DNA of 64,000 nt from JACPVF01 sp964502095 (GTDB lineage: Bacteria; Chloroflexota; Anaerolineae; Anaerolineales; Villigracilaceae), in contig CAZCUF010000003.1 in assembly GCA_964502095.1 (NCBI GenBank), positions 124,001-188,000 on the forward strand. The letters run 5' to 3'. Of the stretch, positions 35,165 to 44,247 are shown in pieces. Numbering within the stretch: the stretch's first letter is position 1; every line of letters starts with the position of its first letter. The notes under the pieces are model-generated. The model made no database searches, was not told where the DNA came from, and saw only the letters and a program-made list of their open reading frames with translations. The translations under genes and the position numbers were made by a program.

Positions 35165-37318
35165 ATGAGCGTTTTTCTACAGCGATTAATTCGTTCACCC
35201 ATCCGCCGCAGGACTGCCCTGTTTGAGTCTCTGGGCTATCTGGCGTTGGTGATCGTCTGGTTGATTTTTTGGCCGAACGAATCGACTGAGCGAATCATGC
35301 TTGGCAATATGCTGGTGGCCGCTCCCGCGGCTTCTGCCGCGCTCCAGATTTTATTCTCTCTTCGCTCGTTCCCCGACTCCACGCGCAAAGCCTGGTTCTA
35401 TCTGGCTCTGGCGTTGAGTTCCTGGTCTTTCCGGCATTTGTTTTGGGTCTTCTACGGATTGATTCTCCAGTCCGAGCCGCCGCTGGTTTCACTCGTCGAT
35501 CTTTTCGGACTTCTGGCTTATCCGCTGGCGGCTTATGGTTTGATCCAGTTCTCAGCCGGTTTCCGCAATGCTCCCCTGCGTTTCCGCTTTCTTTTGGATA
35601 TGGCCGTCAATTCGGGAGTCGTGGTCGCTTTTGGCTGGTTGTTCCTGAGCCGAACCTTATCGCTCGCGGCGATTCAATACCTGCCTGTGATTTATCCCAT
35701 CGCCGATCTCGTCCTGCTGATGGTGGTGGTGAATTTATCCATGGCAAGGCGCATGCCGGCTTCTCTGGCGGTCGTATTATCCATCGCCTTGCTTGGGTTG
35801 ACCTTTTCCGATTATGCCTATAGTTATCTGAGCTTATATCAGAGTTATCGCAGTGGATTCGCCACCAGCCTCGGATGGATTATCGGCTTTCTTCTGTTGG
35901 GCAATGAAGCCATTAGCGAACGCAGGCGGGGCCATGAACGGCAACCGAAATACGAGGCAGATGCCTTCGACGTCACCACACAATTCCAAAACGTACTGCC
36001 CGTCACTTTGGTTTTGGCGTTGTGCTGGTACGTGCTTGCGGACTGGCGTCTGAGCGGCCAGCTTTCCTGGTCCGGCTTTTCGATGAGCATCCTGTTCATT
36101 GTGATTCTGGTTGTGCGCTTGGGCATTCGGGCTGGCGAAGTGGAACTGCAACAATATTGGCAGTTGTTCAGCAGTCTCGCGGAGCCGGCCTTTATTTCCG
36201 ATGCAAAAGGCAAAATCCTGCTTAGTAATCCCGCTTTGACCCGCTTGTTGACAGAAGACCTGTCTGCCGCAATTTCCCCGGCCCGGCTCGAATCGACATT
36301 CGATCTGGAGCGCTCCGAGGATGAATTGCTGGCACAGGCCGCGCGCGAGGCGGTGACCAGCAATGTTTCACTTAAAAAGAATAACGCGCCATACCTGCTG
36401 ACTTTAAGCCCGATTTCGGCTGAAGGCCGCCGGACAATGATCGCGGGCGTGGCGCATGATCTCACCGTTCAGGTGGCGCAACAGAATGAGATTCGCAAAG
36501 CCTATGAAGAACTGCAAATAGTCTATCGGCAGTTGGGTGAGATGAACACACAGCTGGAAACCAGGGTTGAGGAGCGTACGCACACGCTTCAGGAAGCGTA
36601 CGATCAGTTGGAGCAACAGCATCGCGCCCTGCAGGAACTGGATGGTTTGAAGACCGATTTCATTTCCATGGTTTCGCATGAACTGCGAACGCCGCTCAAT
36701 AATTTGGGCGGGGGGGTTGAACTGCTTTTGAACAAGCCGGGCGCGCTTCCGCTGAGTCAGAACACATTGATGCTGATGCAGGCCGAAATCCGGCGTTTGA
36801 CCCGTTTCGTGGAAAATATCCTGAATTTATCCGCGGTCGACGCGGGCCGCCTGGAGCTTCGTCCACTGCCGGTCTCTTTGGCGGTGATCATGGATGAAGT
36901 GGTGCGGAAGCGATTCAAGGGTCCCGGCGAGGAACGCATCGACAACCGCGTCTCACCGGACCTGCCGCTGGTTCTGGCCGATGAAAGCGCCCTGCAGAGT
37001 GTGCTTCATCATCTGATCGATAACGCCATAAAATACGCCGACGAAGGCCCTGTTATAATCGACGCGTTTCCCCATGAACAAAGTGTGCATGTGCAGGTTA
37101 CCGACCGCGGCCCGGGCATCCCGGCTGAGAAACGTCATCTGCTTTTTCAAAAATTTCAGCGGTTGAATGTGAGCGATTCGCAGTCGGTTTATGGCTATGG
37201 ACTTGGTTTATATCTCTCCCGCCGCTTACTGCAGGCCATGAATAGCGATCTTGAATTCAAGGCGCCCTCTGAGGGCGGCGCGTGTTTTTATTTCTGTTTG
37301 AAAGCGGTGGAGTCGTGA
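35165..37318 (+). CDS. Membrane sensor histidine kinase
   Basis: A 717-residue kinase. Residues 1-260 and 275-320 hold about nine hydrophobic segments (a large membrane sensor). A PAS-like domain covers about 330-440, a coiled coil 440-495 (ELQIVYRQLGEMNTQLETRV). HisKA follows with SHELRTPLNN (His505), then a HATPase with LIDNAIKYA, DRGPGIP and GYGLGLYLS. The response-regulator gene overlaps its stop (GTGA). Being next to the surface-protein operon and prepilin peptidase, it may control them (inference). Confidence 0.9.
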   Translation: MSVFLQRLIRSPIRRRTALFESLGYLALVIVWLIFWPNESTERIMLGNMLVAAPAASAALQILFSLRSFPDSTRKAWFYLALALSSWSFRHLFWVFYGLILQSEPPLVSLVDLFGLLAYPLAAYGLIQFSAGFRNAPLRFRFLLDMAVNSGVVVAFGWLFLSRTLSLAAIQYLPVIYPIADLVLLMVVVNLSMARRMPASLAVVLSIALLGLTFSDYAYSYLSLYQSYRSGFATSLGWIIGFLLLGNEAISERRRGHERQPKYEADAFDVTTQFQNVLPVTLVLALCWYVLADWRLSGQLSWSGFSMSILFIVILVVRLGIRAGEVELQQYWQLFSSLAEPAFISDAKGKILLSNPALTRLLTEDLSAAISPARLESTFDLERSEDELLAQAAREAVTSNVSLKKNNAPYLLTLSPISAEGRRTMIAGVAHDLTVQVAQQNEIRKAYEELQIVYRQLGEMNTQLETRVEERTHTLQEAYDQLEQQHRALQELDGLKTDFISMVSHELRTPLNNLGGGVELLLNKPGALPLSQNTLMLMQAEIRRLTRFVENILNLSAVDAGRLELRPLPVSLAVIMDEVVRKRFKGPGEERIDNRVSPDLPLVLADESALQSVLHHLIDNAIKYADEGPVIIDAFPHEQSVHVQVTDRGPGIPAEKRHLLFQKFQRLNVSDSQSVYGYGLGLYLSRRLLQAMNSDLEFKAPSEGGACFYFCLKAVES

Positions 37319-37998
37319 CGAAGATTCTTCTGGTGGACGATGACGCCACGTTATTGAGTCTGCTGGGCCAGTTCCTGCGCGACGAAAATTTCGAAGTGCT
37401 GGAGGCGCCGACAGGCATCAAGGGACTGCGCCTGGCATTCGAGGAACATCCCGATATTGTATTGCTGGATATTATGTTGCCGGGCATGGATGGCTGGGAG
37501 GTGTGTGCGCGCTTGCGCGAAGTCAGCAATGCGCCGATCATTATGTTGACCGCCAAAGCCACCGAAGCCGATAAATTGCGCGGCTTCCGCCTCGGCGTGG
37601 ACGATTATGTCACCAAGCCGTTCAGCTTTGCGGAACTTGTGGCGCGCATTCAAGCCGTGCTATCGCGCGCCAATGTGCCGGGGCGCAAGGATACGAGTCA
37701 TATTGTGTACGGCGATATTGTATTGGATACCGGCCGCTACCAGGCGACGATCAATGGCCGTATTCTTGAATTGACCCCAACCGAATTCCGCCTGTTGGAA
37801 GCTTTGGTTCGGCGCAATGGAAAGGTTGCCACGGAGCCTGAGTTGGTTCAGGAAGTATGGGGCGCTTATCGTCAGGATGATACGGCGCTCGTACGAAGAT
37901 ATATTTTGATGTTGAGAAAAAAGATCGAAGCGGATCCGTCGAATCCGTCGCGGATCTTGACGGTGCGCGGCTTCGGTTATCGTCTGGAGGGCGGTTAG
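37315..37998 (+). CDS. OmpR/PhoB-type response regulator
   Basis: A 227-residue regulator: receiver domain with the acidic pocket VDDD (8-10), phospho-acceptor Asp52 in IVLLDIMLPGMDGWE and Lys in DDYVTKPF, then a winged-helix trans-activation domain (about 130-227) ending ILTVRGFGYRLEGG. Start at GTG 37315 is preferred because it overlaps the kinase stop codon by 4 nt, a typical two-component layout. It is convergent with the peptidase gene, overlapping by 4 nt. Confidence 0.92.
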   Translation: MTKILLVDDDATLLSLLGQFLRDENFEVLEAPTGIKGLRLAFEEHPDIVLLDIMLPGMDGWEVCARLREVSNAPIIMLTAKATEADKLRGFRLGVDDYVTKPFSFAELVARIQAVLSRANVPGRKDTSHIVYGDIVLDTGRYQATINGRILELTPTEFRLLEALVRRNGKVATEPELVQEVWGAYRQDDTALVRRYILMLRKKIEADPSNPSRILTVRGFGYRLEGG

Positions 37999-38726
37999 CG
38001 GAACAGGGCGTAAATTACGCTGAGAATCAGGAACGGCGCGTAGGGGATGGCGCTAAAGGCATGATAGCGGTTTCGTATTTTCATTACGATGATATAAAGC
38101 AGGCTGAATGCCCCGCCGACAAGAATTGCGAATAACAAACCGAAAATGATAAGCGGCCAGCCCAACAGCAAGCCGATGATGCCCGCCAGATTTACATCCC
38201 CGAATCCCAACGCGACCTCGTCAATGGTTTCGCCGCGCCGCTTCGACATGTATCTGGCGAAGGCTTCTCCGAAGTAATAAAGCGCCAGCATCGAGCCGAA
38301 ACCGACCGCGCCGCCGATCAGGGTAGTGGAAAGCCCATAGAGATGGATGCCAATTCCAAGTCCGAGGAGGGCGCCGGCGAGGCTGACCGGGTGCAGGATC
38401 AAACGATGCTCCACGTCAATCACAAAGACGACGGCAAGATAAGTCAAAAGGATACAGGCCAGCCAGAATCCCAATTTGTGCGGCGGCTTGATCCAGAGAT
38501 AGATATTGGCCAGGAATAGGATGGCTTGTGTCAGGTAAGCGCGCCAGCCGCGCGGCCGGCCGCACGATTTGCATGGCCGCCAAAGCATGTAATCCAAAAG
38601 CGGATATTTCTGTTCGCAATGAGGGCAAACGGGACGGGAGAAAGTGCGGGTGACGGGCAGGACGTCCGCCAGATAATTGACCAGCCAGCCGCTGATGAGT
38701 CCCACCAGGATTGGAATGATGAGCAT
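37995..38726 (-). CDS. Type IV prepilin peptidase
   Basis: A 243-residue A24-family aspartic membrane protease. The N-terminal Cys4 zinc motif is CPHCEQKYPLLDYMLWRPC then KSCGRP. Catalytic Asp residues are in VIDVEHRLI (about 115) and GFGDVNLAGIIG (about 178). It would cleave leader peptides of TadE-like or other prepilins, and methylate them if the N-terminal domain is active. Start at 38726 has TATAAT (38733-38738 on this strand) 6 nt upstream, so it is leaderless. Confidence 0.9.
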   Translation of the reverse strand: MLIIPILVGLISGWLVNYLADVLPVTRTFSRPVCPHCEQKYPLLDYMLWRPCKSCGRPRGWRAYLTQAILFLANIYLWIKPPHKLGFWLACILLTYLAVVFVIDVEHRLILHPVSLAGALLGLGIGIHLYGLSTTLIGGAVGFGSMLALYYFGEAFARYMSKRRGETIDEVALGFGDVNLAGIIGLLLGWPLIIFGLLFAILVGGAFSLLYIIVMKIRNRYHAFSAIPYAPFLILSVIYALFR

Positions 38727-38852
38727 GGGCGGATTATAGCCGAGGATTAAAATCTCTTTTGGGATGTAAGCGACCTGTAATGTAGTTTTGGCGGTATGCG
38801 GCCGAAGGCATGAACGCAGGATTTCCGGGTAGAATCACCGCAAGGAGACTTC

Positions 38853-40133
38853 ATGGACAAATTCATCATCGAAGGTGGGGTTCCTCTGAACGGTTCGGTA
38901 ACGCCCTCTGGAAATAAAAATACCGCATTGCCGCTTCTGGCGGCCTGCCTGCTCACCGACGAGCCGGTTGTTTTGTATAACGTTCCGCGCATTCGTGACG
39001 TACTCGATATGCGCAGTTTGATCGAAAGTCTCGGGGCAAAGGTCGAAGAATTGGATTTGAATACCTGGCGCATTACTGCCTCCGATATTCAGCCCTCACA
39101 CCTCGACCCCGACCTGTGCCGCCGCATCCGCGCCTCGATCCTGCTTGCCGGACCGATGGCAGGCCGCGAAAAAGGATTGCGTCTGCCGCCTCCCGGAGGA
39201 GATGTGATTGGCCGCCGGCGGCTGGATACTCACATCTATGCCCTGCGCTCGTTGGGCGTGCAGGTAACTTATGACCGCATCTTCGATTTCGACGCGCACA
39301 ATCTGCGCGGGAGCTACGTGCTATTGGATGAGGCCTCTGTTACTGCCACTGAGAATACCATTATGGCGGCAGTCACCGCCAAAGGCGAGACCGTGATTCA
39401 TAATGCCGCCTCGGAGCCTCATGTGCAGGAGCTATGTCATTTTCTCAATACTCTCGGCGCGCGAATTCAGGATATCGGTTCGAACACTTTGCATATTCAC
39501 GGAGTGCAAAAATTGCACGGCGGAGAATATAAGATCGGGCCGGATTATCTGGAGGTGGTCAGCTTCATCGGCGCGGCGGTCGTTACGGGCGGTTCCGTTC
39601 ACATACATTCCGCCGGAGTCGAACATCTTAGCTTGGTGGAGCAGGTCTTTAATCGCCTTGGCGTCGGCTGGGGCGTGGAAGATGACGACCTGATCGTGTC
39701 TGCCGGTCAGTCGCGCGAGATCGTATCCGATCTGGATGGCGCGATACCCGAAATCAAGACCAACGTATGGCCGGCCTTTCCCACCGACATGACGAGTATT
39801 GCCATCACGGTGGCAACGCAAATGTCCGGCTCCGTTTTATTCCACGATTGGATGTTTTCTGGTCGCATGTACTTTACGGATAAACTGGTGGGCATGGGCG
39901 CCAGAATCATTTTGTGCGATCCCTACCGTTGTCTGGTTCAAGGTCCAACGCAGTTGTACGGCGAGGATTTGGAAAGCCCGGATATCCGCGCCGGTATGGC
40001 GCTGTTGCTGGCGGCGTTGGCGGCGGATGGAAAATCCACAATTCGAAATATCGGCCAGATCGAACGCGGCTATGAGCGCGTGGACGAAAAGCTGAAAGCT
40101 TTGGGCGCCGTGTTGGAACGCGTTACTGAATAA
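38853..40133 (+). CDS. murA: UDP-N-acetylglucosamine 1-carboxyvinyltransferase with Asp117
   Basis: A 426-residue EPSP-synthase-fold enzyme that transfers enolpyruvate from PEP to UDP-GlcNAc, the first committed step of peptidoglycan. Substrate residues can be seen in PSGNKNTALPL (18-28) and AFPTDMTSIAI. The loop that normally has the fosfomycin-sensitive Cys (PGGC) reads PPGGDVIGRRRLD, so residue 117 is Asp. AAGGAG precedes the ATG. Asp at this site, as in Mycobacterium and Chlamydia, keeps activity but makes the enzyme fosfomycin-resistant. Confidence 0.93.
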   Translation: MDKFIIEGGVPLNGSVTPSGNKNTALPLLAACLLTDEPVVLYNVPRIRDVLDMRSLIESLGAKVEELDLNTWRITASDIQPSHLDPDLCRRIRASILLAGPMAGREKGLRLPPPGGDVIGRRRLDTHIYALRSLGVQVTYDRIFDFDAHNLRGSYVLLDEASVTATENTIMAAVTAKGETVIHNAASEPHVQELCHFLNTLGARIQDIGSNTLHIHGVQKLHGGEYKIGPDYLEVVSFIGAAVVTGGSVHIHSAGVEHLSLVEQVFNRLGVGWGVEDDDLIVSAGQSREIVSDLDGAIPEIKTNVWPAFPTDMTSIAITVATQMSGSVLFHDWMFSGRMYFTDKLVGMGARIILCDPYRCLVQGPTQLYGEDLESPDIRAGMALLLAALAADGKSTIRNIGQIERGYERVDEKLKALGAVLERVTE

Positions 40134-40141
40134 TGAAAATA

Positions 40142-40170
40142 AAAAGCCGGGATGAAATTTCCCGGCTTTT
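40142..40170. terminator. Terminator between murA and the lipoprotein gene
   Basis: An 11-bp stem (40142-40152 with 40160-40170) and a 7-nt loop. Its arms begin and end in A- and T-runs, so it can act in both directions for these convergent genes. Confidence 0.85.
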
Positions 40171-40193
40171 GCATTTCATCCACTGATTGGATG

Positions 40194-40817
40194 TTAGCAC
40201 TGCGGTTTGTAGATGATGGTCTCCGCCCGTACGCATAGTTCCAATTTATCGAATTGCGCCGGTTGAACAAAGAACGAGCCGGAAACATTGGCTTGCTTGC
40301 CGCCTTTGAGGGAGATGCCCGCATAAGCCCACCAGTTTCCTGCCGGGAGATGCGCCATCACACTACCGTTTTTACCCAAATTTGAGTAGGAGATCGCTCC
40401 GCATTGACCGAAAGCATTTGTACTCAGGTTTAGGGAAATGTAGAGAATGTTCCCGCCGGTTTGATTCTTGATGAGTGTGTCGTGCGTGGGTCCGGCTTCC
40501 GCCATATTAATTGGGTGCAAGCAATTATCCGCGCCGCCGGCTGGGGGTTGAGTGGGAGCCAGTGTGGGAATCAAGGACAGGTCTGTGGTGGGAAGCAGGA
40601 AGGGGGTATCCGTGACCGCCGGGGTTGGAACAGGCGTATCCGTAGGCGGAAGCGGAGTAGCCGTTGGAATGGCGGCCTGGGTTTCTGCTACCATAGTGGA
40701 CGCGGCAGACATGGCGGTGGCTTGAACGTCTGCCGGGCTCATGGTGGGCGTCGCTTTCGGTCCGCAAGCGGCTAACAAAGTGACCATCAGGGTTGAAATG
40801 AACATTATCTTCTTCAT
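40194..40817 (-). CDS. Lipoprotein with Thr-Pro linker, unknown function
   Basis: A 207-residue protein with lipobox TLLAAC (Cys at 18), a Thr/Ala/Pro-rich spacer to about residue 90, and a globular C-terminal domain starting DNCLHPINMAEAGPTHDTLI, which could be beta-sandwich in fold. It resembles the next gene in plan (lipid anchor, stalk, 90-residue head), and NWWAYAGISLKGGKQANVSG parallels the neighbour's CNYVAWVGGRQFTGSF. TAGAAT at 40826-40831 (minus) is 8 nt from the ATG. Confidence 0.78.
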   Translation of the reverse strand: MKKIMFISTLMVTLLAACGPKATPTMSPADVQATAMSAASTMVAETQAAIPTATPLPPTDTPVPTPAVTDTPFLLPTTDLSLIPTLAPTQPPAGGADNCLHPINMAEAGPTHDTLIKNQTGGNILYISLNLSTNAFGQCGAISYSNLGKNGSVMAHLPAGNWWAYAGISLKGGKQANVSGSFFVQPAQFDKLELCVRAETIIYKPQC

Positions 40818-40842
40818 AGCGCCCTATTCTACACCAAATTGC

Positions 40843-41499
40843 CTACTTGATTTTGATCCGGTTCTTGTAGATTGTGATGGTTCTTTGGTCACCCGTCGAA
40901 AGCGTGAAACTGCCTGTAAATTGACGGCCGCCCACCCAGGCCACGTAATTGCATTTGCCCGAAGCGATCCGCACCAGCATCCACTTTCCAACGGGATACT
41001 CTTCGATGCTTAGAATCTTATCTTTGGTTGTACACTGCAGGGAAATATAGGCATCCACATGAGATTTGTTCATCATCAATAGTTTGCCGAATGGAACTGC
41101 CGGCGGCTGGGTTCCGTAATACCGGGCATGAGGCGTTTCGGTGGGGCCGCCGGGTGTGGCGGTGGCCGTCGCTGGCGCAGGCGTGCCGGTGATATTAGTT
41201 GGCGTATATGCGGTTCCCGTGGTCTCTGTGCTGAAAAGAGTCGCCGTCTCGGTAAAAGTTTGAGTTGCCGGGATGGGAGTCGCGGTTTCTGTTGAAGTAG
41301 GCGGGGGCGTGGAAGTGGGTGACTGCGTTGAAGTCGGCCGCGCGCTTATTGTTTCAGCCGCGCGGGTGAGATACAGAATCGTAGCAGTTGCTTGAACATT
41401 CTTGGTCGGGACCGGATTGAGAGCTTTTCGAATGAACTCTGGCATGCACGCGCTCAGAGCCATCGAAAGACTTAAAACGACCAGGAAGAGTTTTTTCAT
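40843..41499 (-). CDS. Lipoprotein with Thr-Pro linker, sister of the adjacent gene
   Basis: A 218-residue protein with signal LSLSMALSAC (Cys at 18), a long Thr/Pro/Ala linker (about 50-125) and a C-terminal domain (about 130-218: LLMMNKSHVDAYISLQCTT). Start chosen at 41499 (MKKLFLVVLSL), where the signal peptide begins; the frame extends further upstream to 41679 without a signal and over trxA. Function unknown; a surface sensory or adhesive role is possible. Confidence 0.78.
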   Translation of the reverse strand: MKKLFLVVLSLSMALSACMPEFIRKALNPVPTKNVQATATILYLTRAAETISARPTSTQSPTSTPPPTSTETATPIPATQTFTETATLFSTETTGTAYTPTNITGTPAPATATATPGGPTETPHARYYGTQPPAVPFGKLLMMNKSHVDAYISLQCTTKDKILSIEEYPVGKWMLVRIASGKCNYVAWVGGRQFTGSFTLSTGDQRTITIYKNRIKIK

Positions 41500-41531
41500 G
41501 TTCCGGCCGTGACCTCCTGTAGAAGTTGAGC

Positions 41532-41876
41532 TTAGTTCTGGCTTGCTACTTCCATAAATTGTGTCACAATATCGCGGAGCATGCGTTCGGGCAGTGCGCC
41601 CACCTGACGATGCACGATCTTGCCATTTGCCACGAAAAGCATGGTGGGAATGCCCTGAATACCATACTTCGTCATCCACTGGGGATTTTCATCGGTGTTG
41701 ACTTTCGCCACGATCAACTTGCCGTCCATTTCCTTGGCAAGTTTATCCAAAATGGGGGCTACCATTTTGCACGGGCCGCACCACGGCGCCCAAAAATCAA
41801 CGATCACGGGTGTGGGTGATTTTAGAACGTCCTGCTCGAAAGATGCATCGGTAACGGGAATGGGTTCTCCAGACAT
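41532..41876 (-). CDS. trxA: Thioredoxin
   Basis: A 114-residue thioredoxin with the active site WCGPC (Cys33 and Cys36), the buried Asp in VIVDFWAPWCGPC, and the cis-Pro in YGIQGIPTMLFV. Length and fold are standard. It reduces disulfides of cytoplasmic partners; no thioredoxin reductase gene is nearby. The start at 41876 has TATAAT (41883-41888 on this strand) 6 nt upstream, so the mRNA is probably leaderless. Confidence 0.95.
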   Translation of the reverse strand: MSGEPIPVTDASFEQDVLKSPTPVIVDFWAPWCGPCKMVAPILDKLAKEMDGKLIVAKVNTDENPQWMTKYGIQGIPTMLFVANGKIVHRQVGALPERMLRDIVTQFMEVASQN

Positions 41877-41962
41877 GGTTCTATTATATTCCTTTTCTGA
41901 TTAAAACTGCGAGTTTCCCTCGGCAGAATAAAGAGTGTATCAAAGAGCCAATTCTTACCTGA

Positions 41963-41968
41963 TATAAT
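41963..41968 (+). promoter_or_regulatory. -10 hexamer of ftsY, leaderless layout
   Basis: TATAAT, 8 nt before the ATG at 41977. The intervening bases show no Shine-Dalgarno. Confidence 0.65.
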
Positions 41969-41976
41969 CGCGTCTT

Positions 41977-42888
41977 ATGGCCGATTTTCTTGCGCGCTGG
42001 CGCACCGGACTTTCAAAAACCAGCAAGACCACATTCGGGCGTCTGGCCGCATTATTGGGCGCGACTGAAATCAACGATCAAACCTGGGACGATCTGGAAG
42101 CGCTTTTGATTCAAGCCGATCTCGGACTTGAAGTTACATCCGCTGTATTGGACTCTCTCCAGCGCATCGTTCGGACCCGCGGCCTGACGCGCGCCAATGA
42201 GCTTTCGGAGGCATTCCAGGCGGAACTCCGCGCCCGCCTCGACGCGCCTCCCGCGCTGACCTGGCCGAACAAACCGAGCGTCATCCTCGTTGTGGGCGTG
42301 AACGGCTCGGGTAAAACCACCACGATTGCAAAGCTGTGCCAGCGTTATCGAGCCGAAGGCAAGACCCTATTGCTCGGCGCGGCGGATACGTTCCGTGCCG
42401 CGGCGGTGGACCAGCTTCAGGTGTGGGGTGACAGGCTCGGGGTCGAAGTGATCGCTGGCGCGCCGGAGAGCGACCCGGGCGCGGTGGCGTTCAATGCTGT
42501 CCAGGCCGGATTGGCGCGTAAAGTGGACTTTGTCGTGGTGGATACTGCCGGGCGTTTGCACACGCGTTTCAATCTGATGGAAGAGTTGAAGAAAGTGCAT
42601 CGCGTAGTGGGCAAGGCGCTGAGCGGCGCGCCGCATGCGGTTTGGCTGGTGCTGGATGCAACCACCGGGCAAAACGCATTGCAACAAGCCAAAGCGTTTA
42701 AAGAAGCGGCGGGTGTGACGGGCGTGATCCTTTCGAAGCTGGATTCGTCGGCGCGCGGCGGCATGGCTTTTGCGATTCAAAGCGAATTGCGCCTGCCGAT
42801 TTTATTCGCAGGCCTGGGTGAGAAGCCGGAAGATTTACAACCCTTTGACCCCGACGCGTTTATCGCGGGAATTTTATCGCCTAATTAA
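41977..42888 (+). CDS. ftsY: Signal recognition particle receptor FtsY
   Basis: A 303-residue SRP receptor GTPase consisting of the NG domains with little N-terminal acidic (A) domain. GTP-binding motifs are GVNGSGKTTTIAKL (about 106-119), DTFRAAAVDQL, DTAGR, and SKLD in place of TKLD. It receives ribosome-nascent-chain/SRP complexes at the membrane. The short A domain is common in many bacteria. It is followed 16 nt later by prfB, so they may share a transcript. Confidence 0.95.
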   Translation: MADFLARWRTGLSKTSKTTFGRLAALLGATEINDQTWDDLEALLIQADLGLEVTSAVLDSLQRIVRTRGLTRANELSEAFQAELRARLDAPPALTWPNKPSVILVVGVNGSGKTTTIAKLCQRYRAEGKTLLLGAADTFRAAAVDQLQVWGDRLGVEVIAGAPESDPGAVAFNAVQAGLARKVDFVVVDTAGRLHTRFNLMEELKKVHRVVGKALSGAPHAVWLVLDATTGQNALQQAKAFKEAAGVTGVILSKLDSSARGGMAFAIQSELRLPILFAGLGEKPEDLQPFDPDAFIAGILSPN

Positions 42889-42904
42889 TCATACTGGAGG
42901 CATT

Positions 42905-43991
42905 ATGCAGGATTTACTCGAACGTTTGCAGGCGGCGGACAGCCTGACTCAACAACTTATGGTGCGTCTTTGACTTGGCCGGCAAAGCAGAACAACTTTC
43001 CCAATTAGAGAAACAAACCGAACAACCTGATTTCTGGAACGACTCCACTTCGGCTCAGCGCGTAATGAAGAATCTTTCGAACCTGCGGGAGGAAGTGGAG
43101 AGTTGGCGCGCATTTCAACGGCGCCTCACAGACCTCATGGATCTGGCGAAGATTGGGGACGAATCTCTGCGCGGAGAACTTGAGAGCGAAACAACGGAGC
43201 TGGAAAAAGAACTCGATACGCGTTCTTTTGCCGCCATGCTTTCCGGCAAATATGACGCGGACAGCGCCCTGTTGGCAATTCATGCCGGCGCCGGCGGAAC
43301 CGATTCCCAGGATTGGGCGGCCATGCTTCAACGCATGTATCTGCGCTGGGCTGAGAAGCGCGGCTATGAAACGGAAATCCTTGATCTGACTGCGGGCGAG
43401 GAAGCCGGAACGAAGAGCGTTACCATTGCAATCGACGGAAAATATGCGTACGGCTATCTTCGCTCCGAAAAAGGTGTGCATCGCCTGGTGCGCCTTTCGC
43501 CCTTCGACGCCGCGCATCGCCGGCACACCTCGTTTGCATTGGTCGAAGTTCTGCCGCAGGCCTCCATGGACGATGCGGAGATCGAGATCAGCCCGAACGA
43601 CTTGAAGATGGATGTCTTTCGTTCGTCGGGCGCGGGTGGGCAGAACGTTCAGAAGAACGCGACCGCGGTACGGCTCACGCATATTCCGACGGGCATTGTA
43701 GTGACCTGCCAGAATGAACGCTCGCAATTGCAAAACCGCGAGAACGCCATGCGCGTTTTGCGCGCCCGCCTGCTGGAGCTTAAGCAGGCCGAGAAGGAAC
43801 AGGAGATTGCAGTTCTGCGCGGCGAATACACCAAGGCCGAATGGGGCAGTCAGATTCGTTCATATGTTTTACATCCTTACCAAATGGTCAAGGATCATCG
43901 TACCGAATATGAAACCGGAAACACGCAGGCCGTGCTCGACGGCGAGCTGGATGGCTTTATGGAATCTTATCTGAAGAGCACGGCGCATTAA
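42905..43991 (+). CDS. prfB: Peptide chain release factor 2, programmed +1 frameshift
   Basis: Release factor for UAA/UGA stops. Translation starts at ATG 42905 (GGAGG upstream) and reads 22 codons to an in-frame TGA at 42971-42973 inside CTTTGAC. A +1 shift at this site continues from GAC (42972) to the stop at 43991. The spliced product is 361 residues: join(42905..42970,42972..43991). It has the RF2-type SPF motif (VRLSPFDAAHRR) and the catalytic GGQ (GAGGQNVQKNATAVRL). The frameshift autoregulates RF2 because slow decoding of UGA favours the shift. The upstream Shine-Dalgarno-like stimulator of E. coli is weak here (TATGGTG). Confidence 0.95.
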
Positions 43992-44001
43992 GGAGAAACC
44001 C

Positions 44002-44247
44002 ATGAGTGACATTACTGCACAACTCGAAAAATTTATTGCCGTCAAGATCCTCAAACAACCCAATCGCAAGATTGGCGCGGATGAAGCTTTGATCTCGGGC
44101 GGCATTGTCGATTCGTTCAGTTTGATGGACCTGGCGCTGTTCGTGGAAGATACTTTTGGCGTGCGCATCGAAGACACGGAGTTGAACGCGCAAACCTTCG
44201 ACAGTTTGAATCAATTGGCCGCGCTGATCGAATCACGCAAGAAATGA
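44002..44247 (+). CDS. Acyl carrier protein-like domain
   Basis: An 81-residue four-helix carrier protein. The phosphopantetheine attachment is Ser38 in GGIVDSFSLMDLALF. It differs from the housekeeping ACP (which has DSLD). Its stop overlaps the start of the AMP-ligase gene by 4 nt, so the two form an activation/carrier pair. Confidence 0.85.
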   Translation: MSDITAQLEKFIAVKILKQPNRKIGADEALISGGIVDSFSLMDLALFVEDTFGVRIEDTELNAQTFDSLNQLAALIESRKK

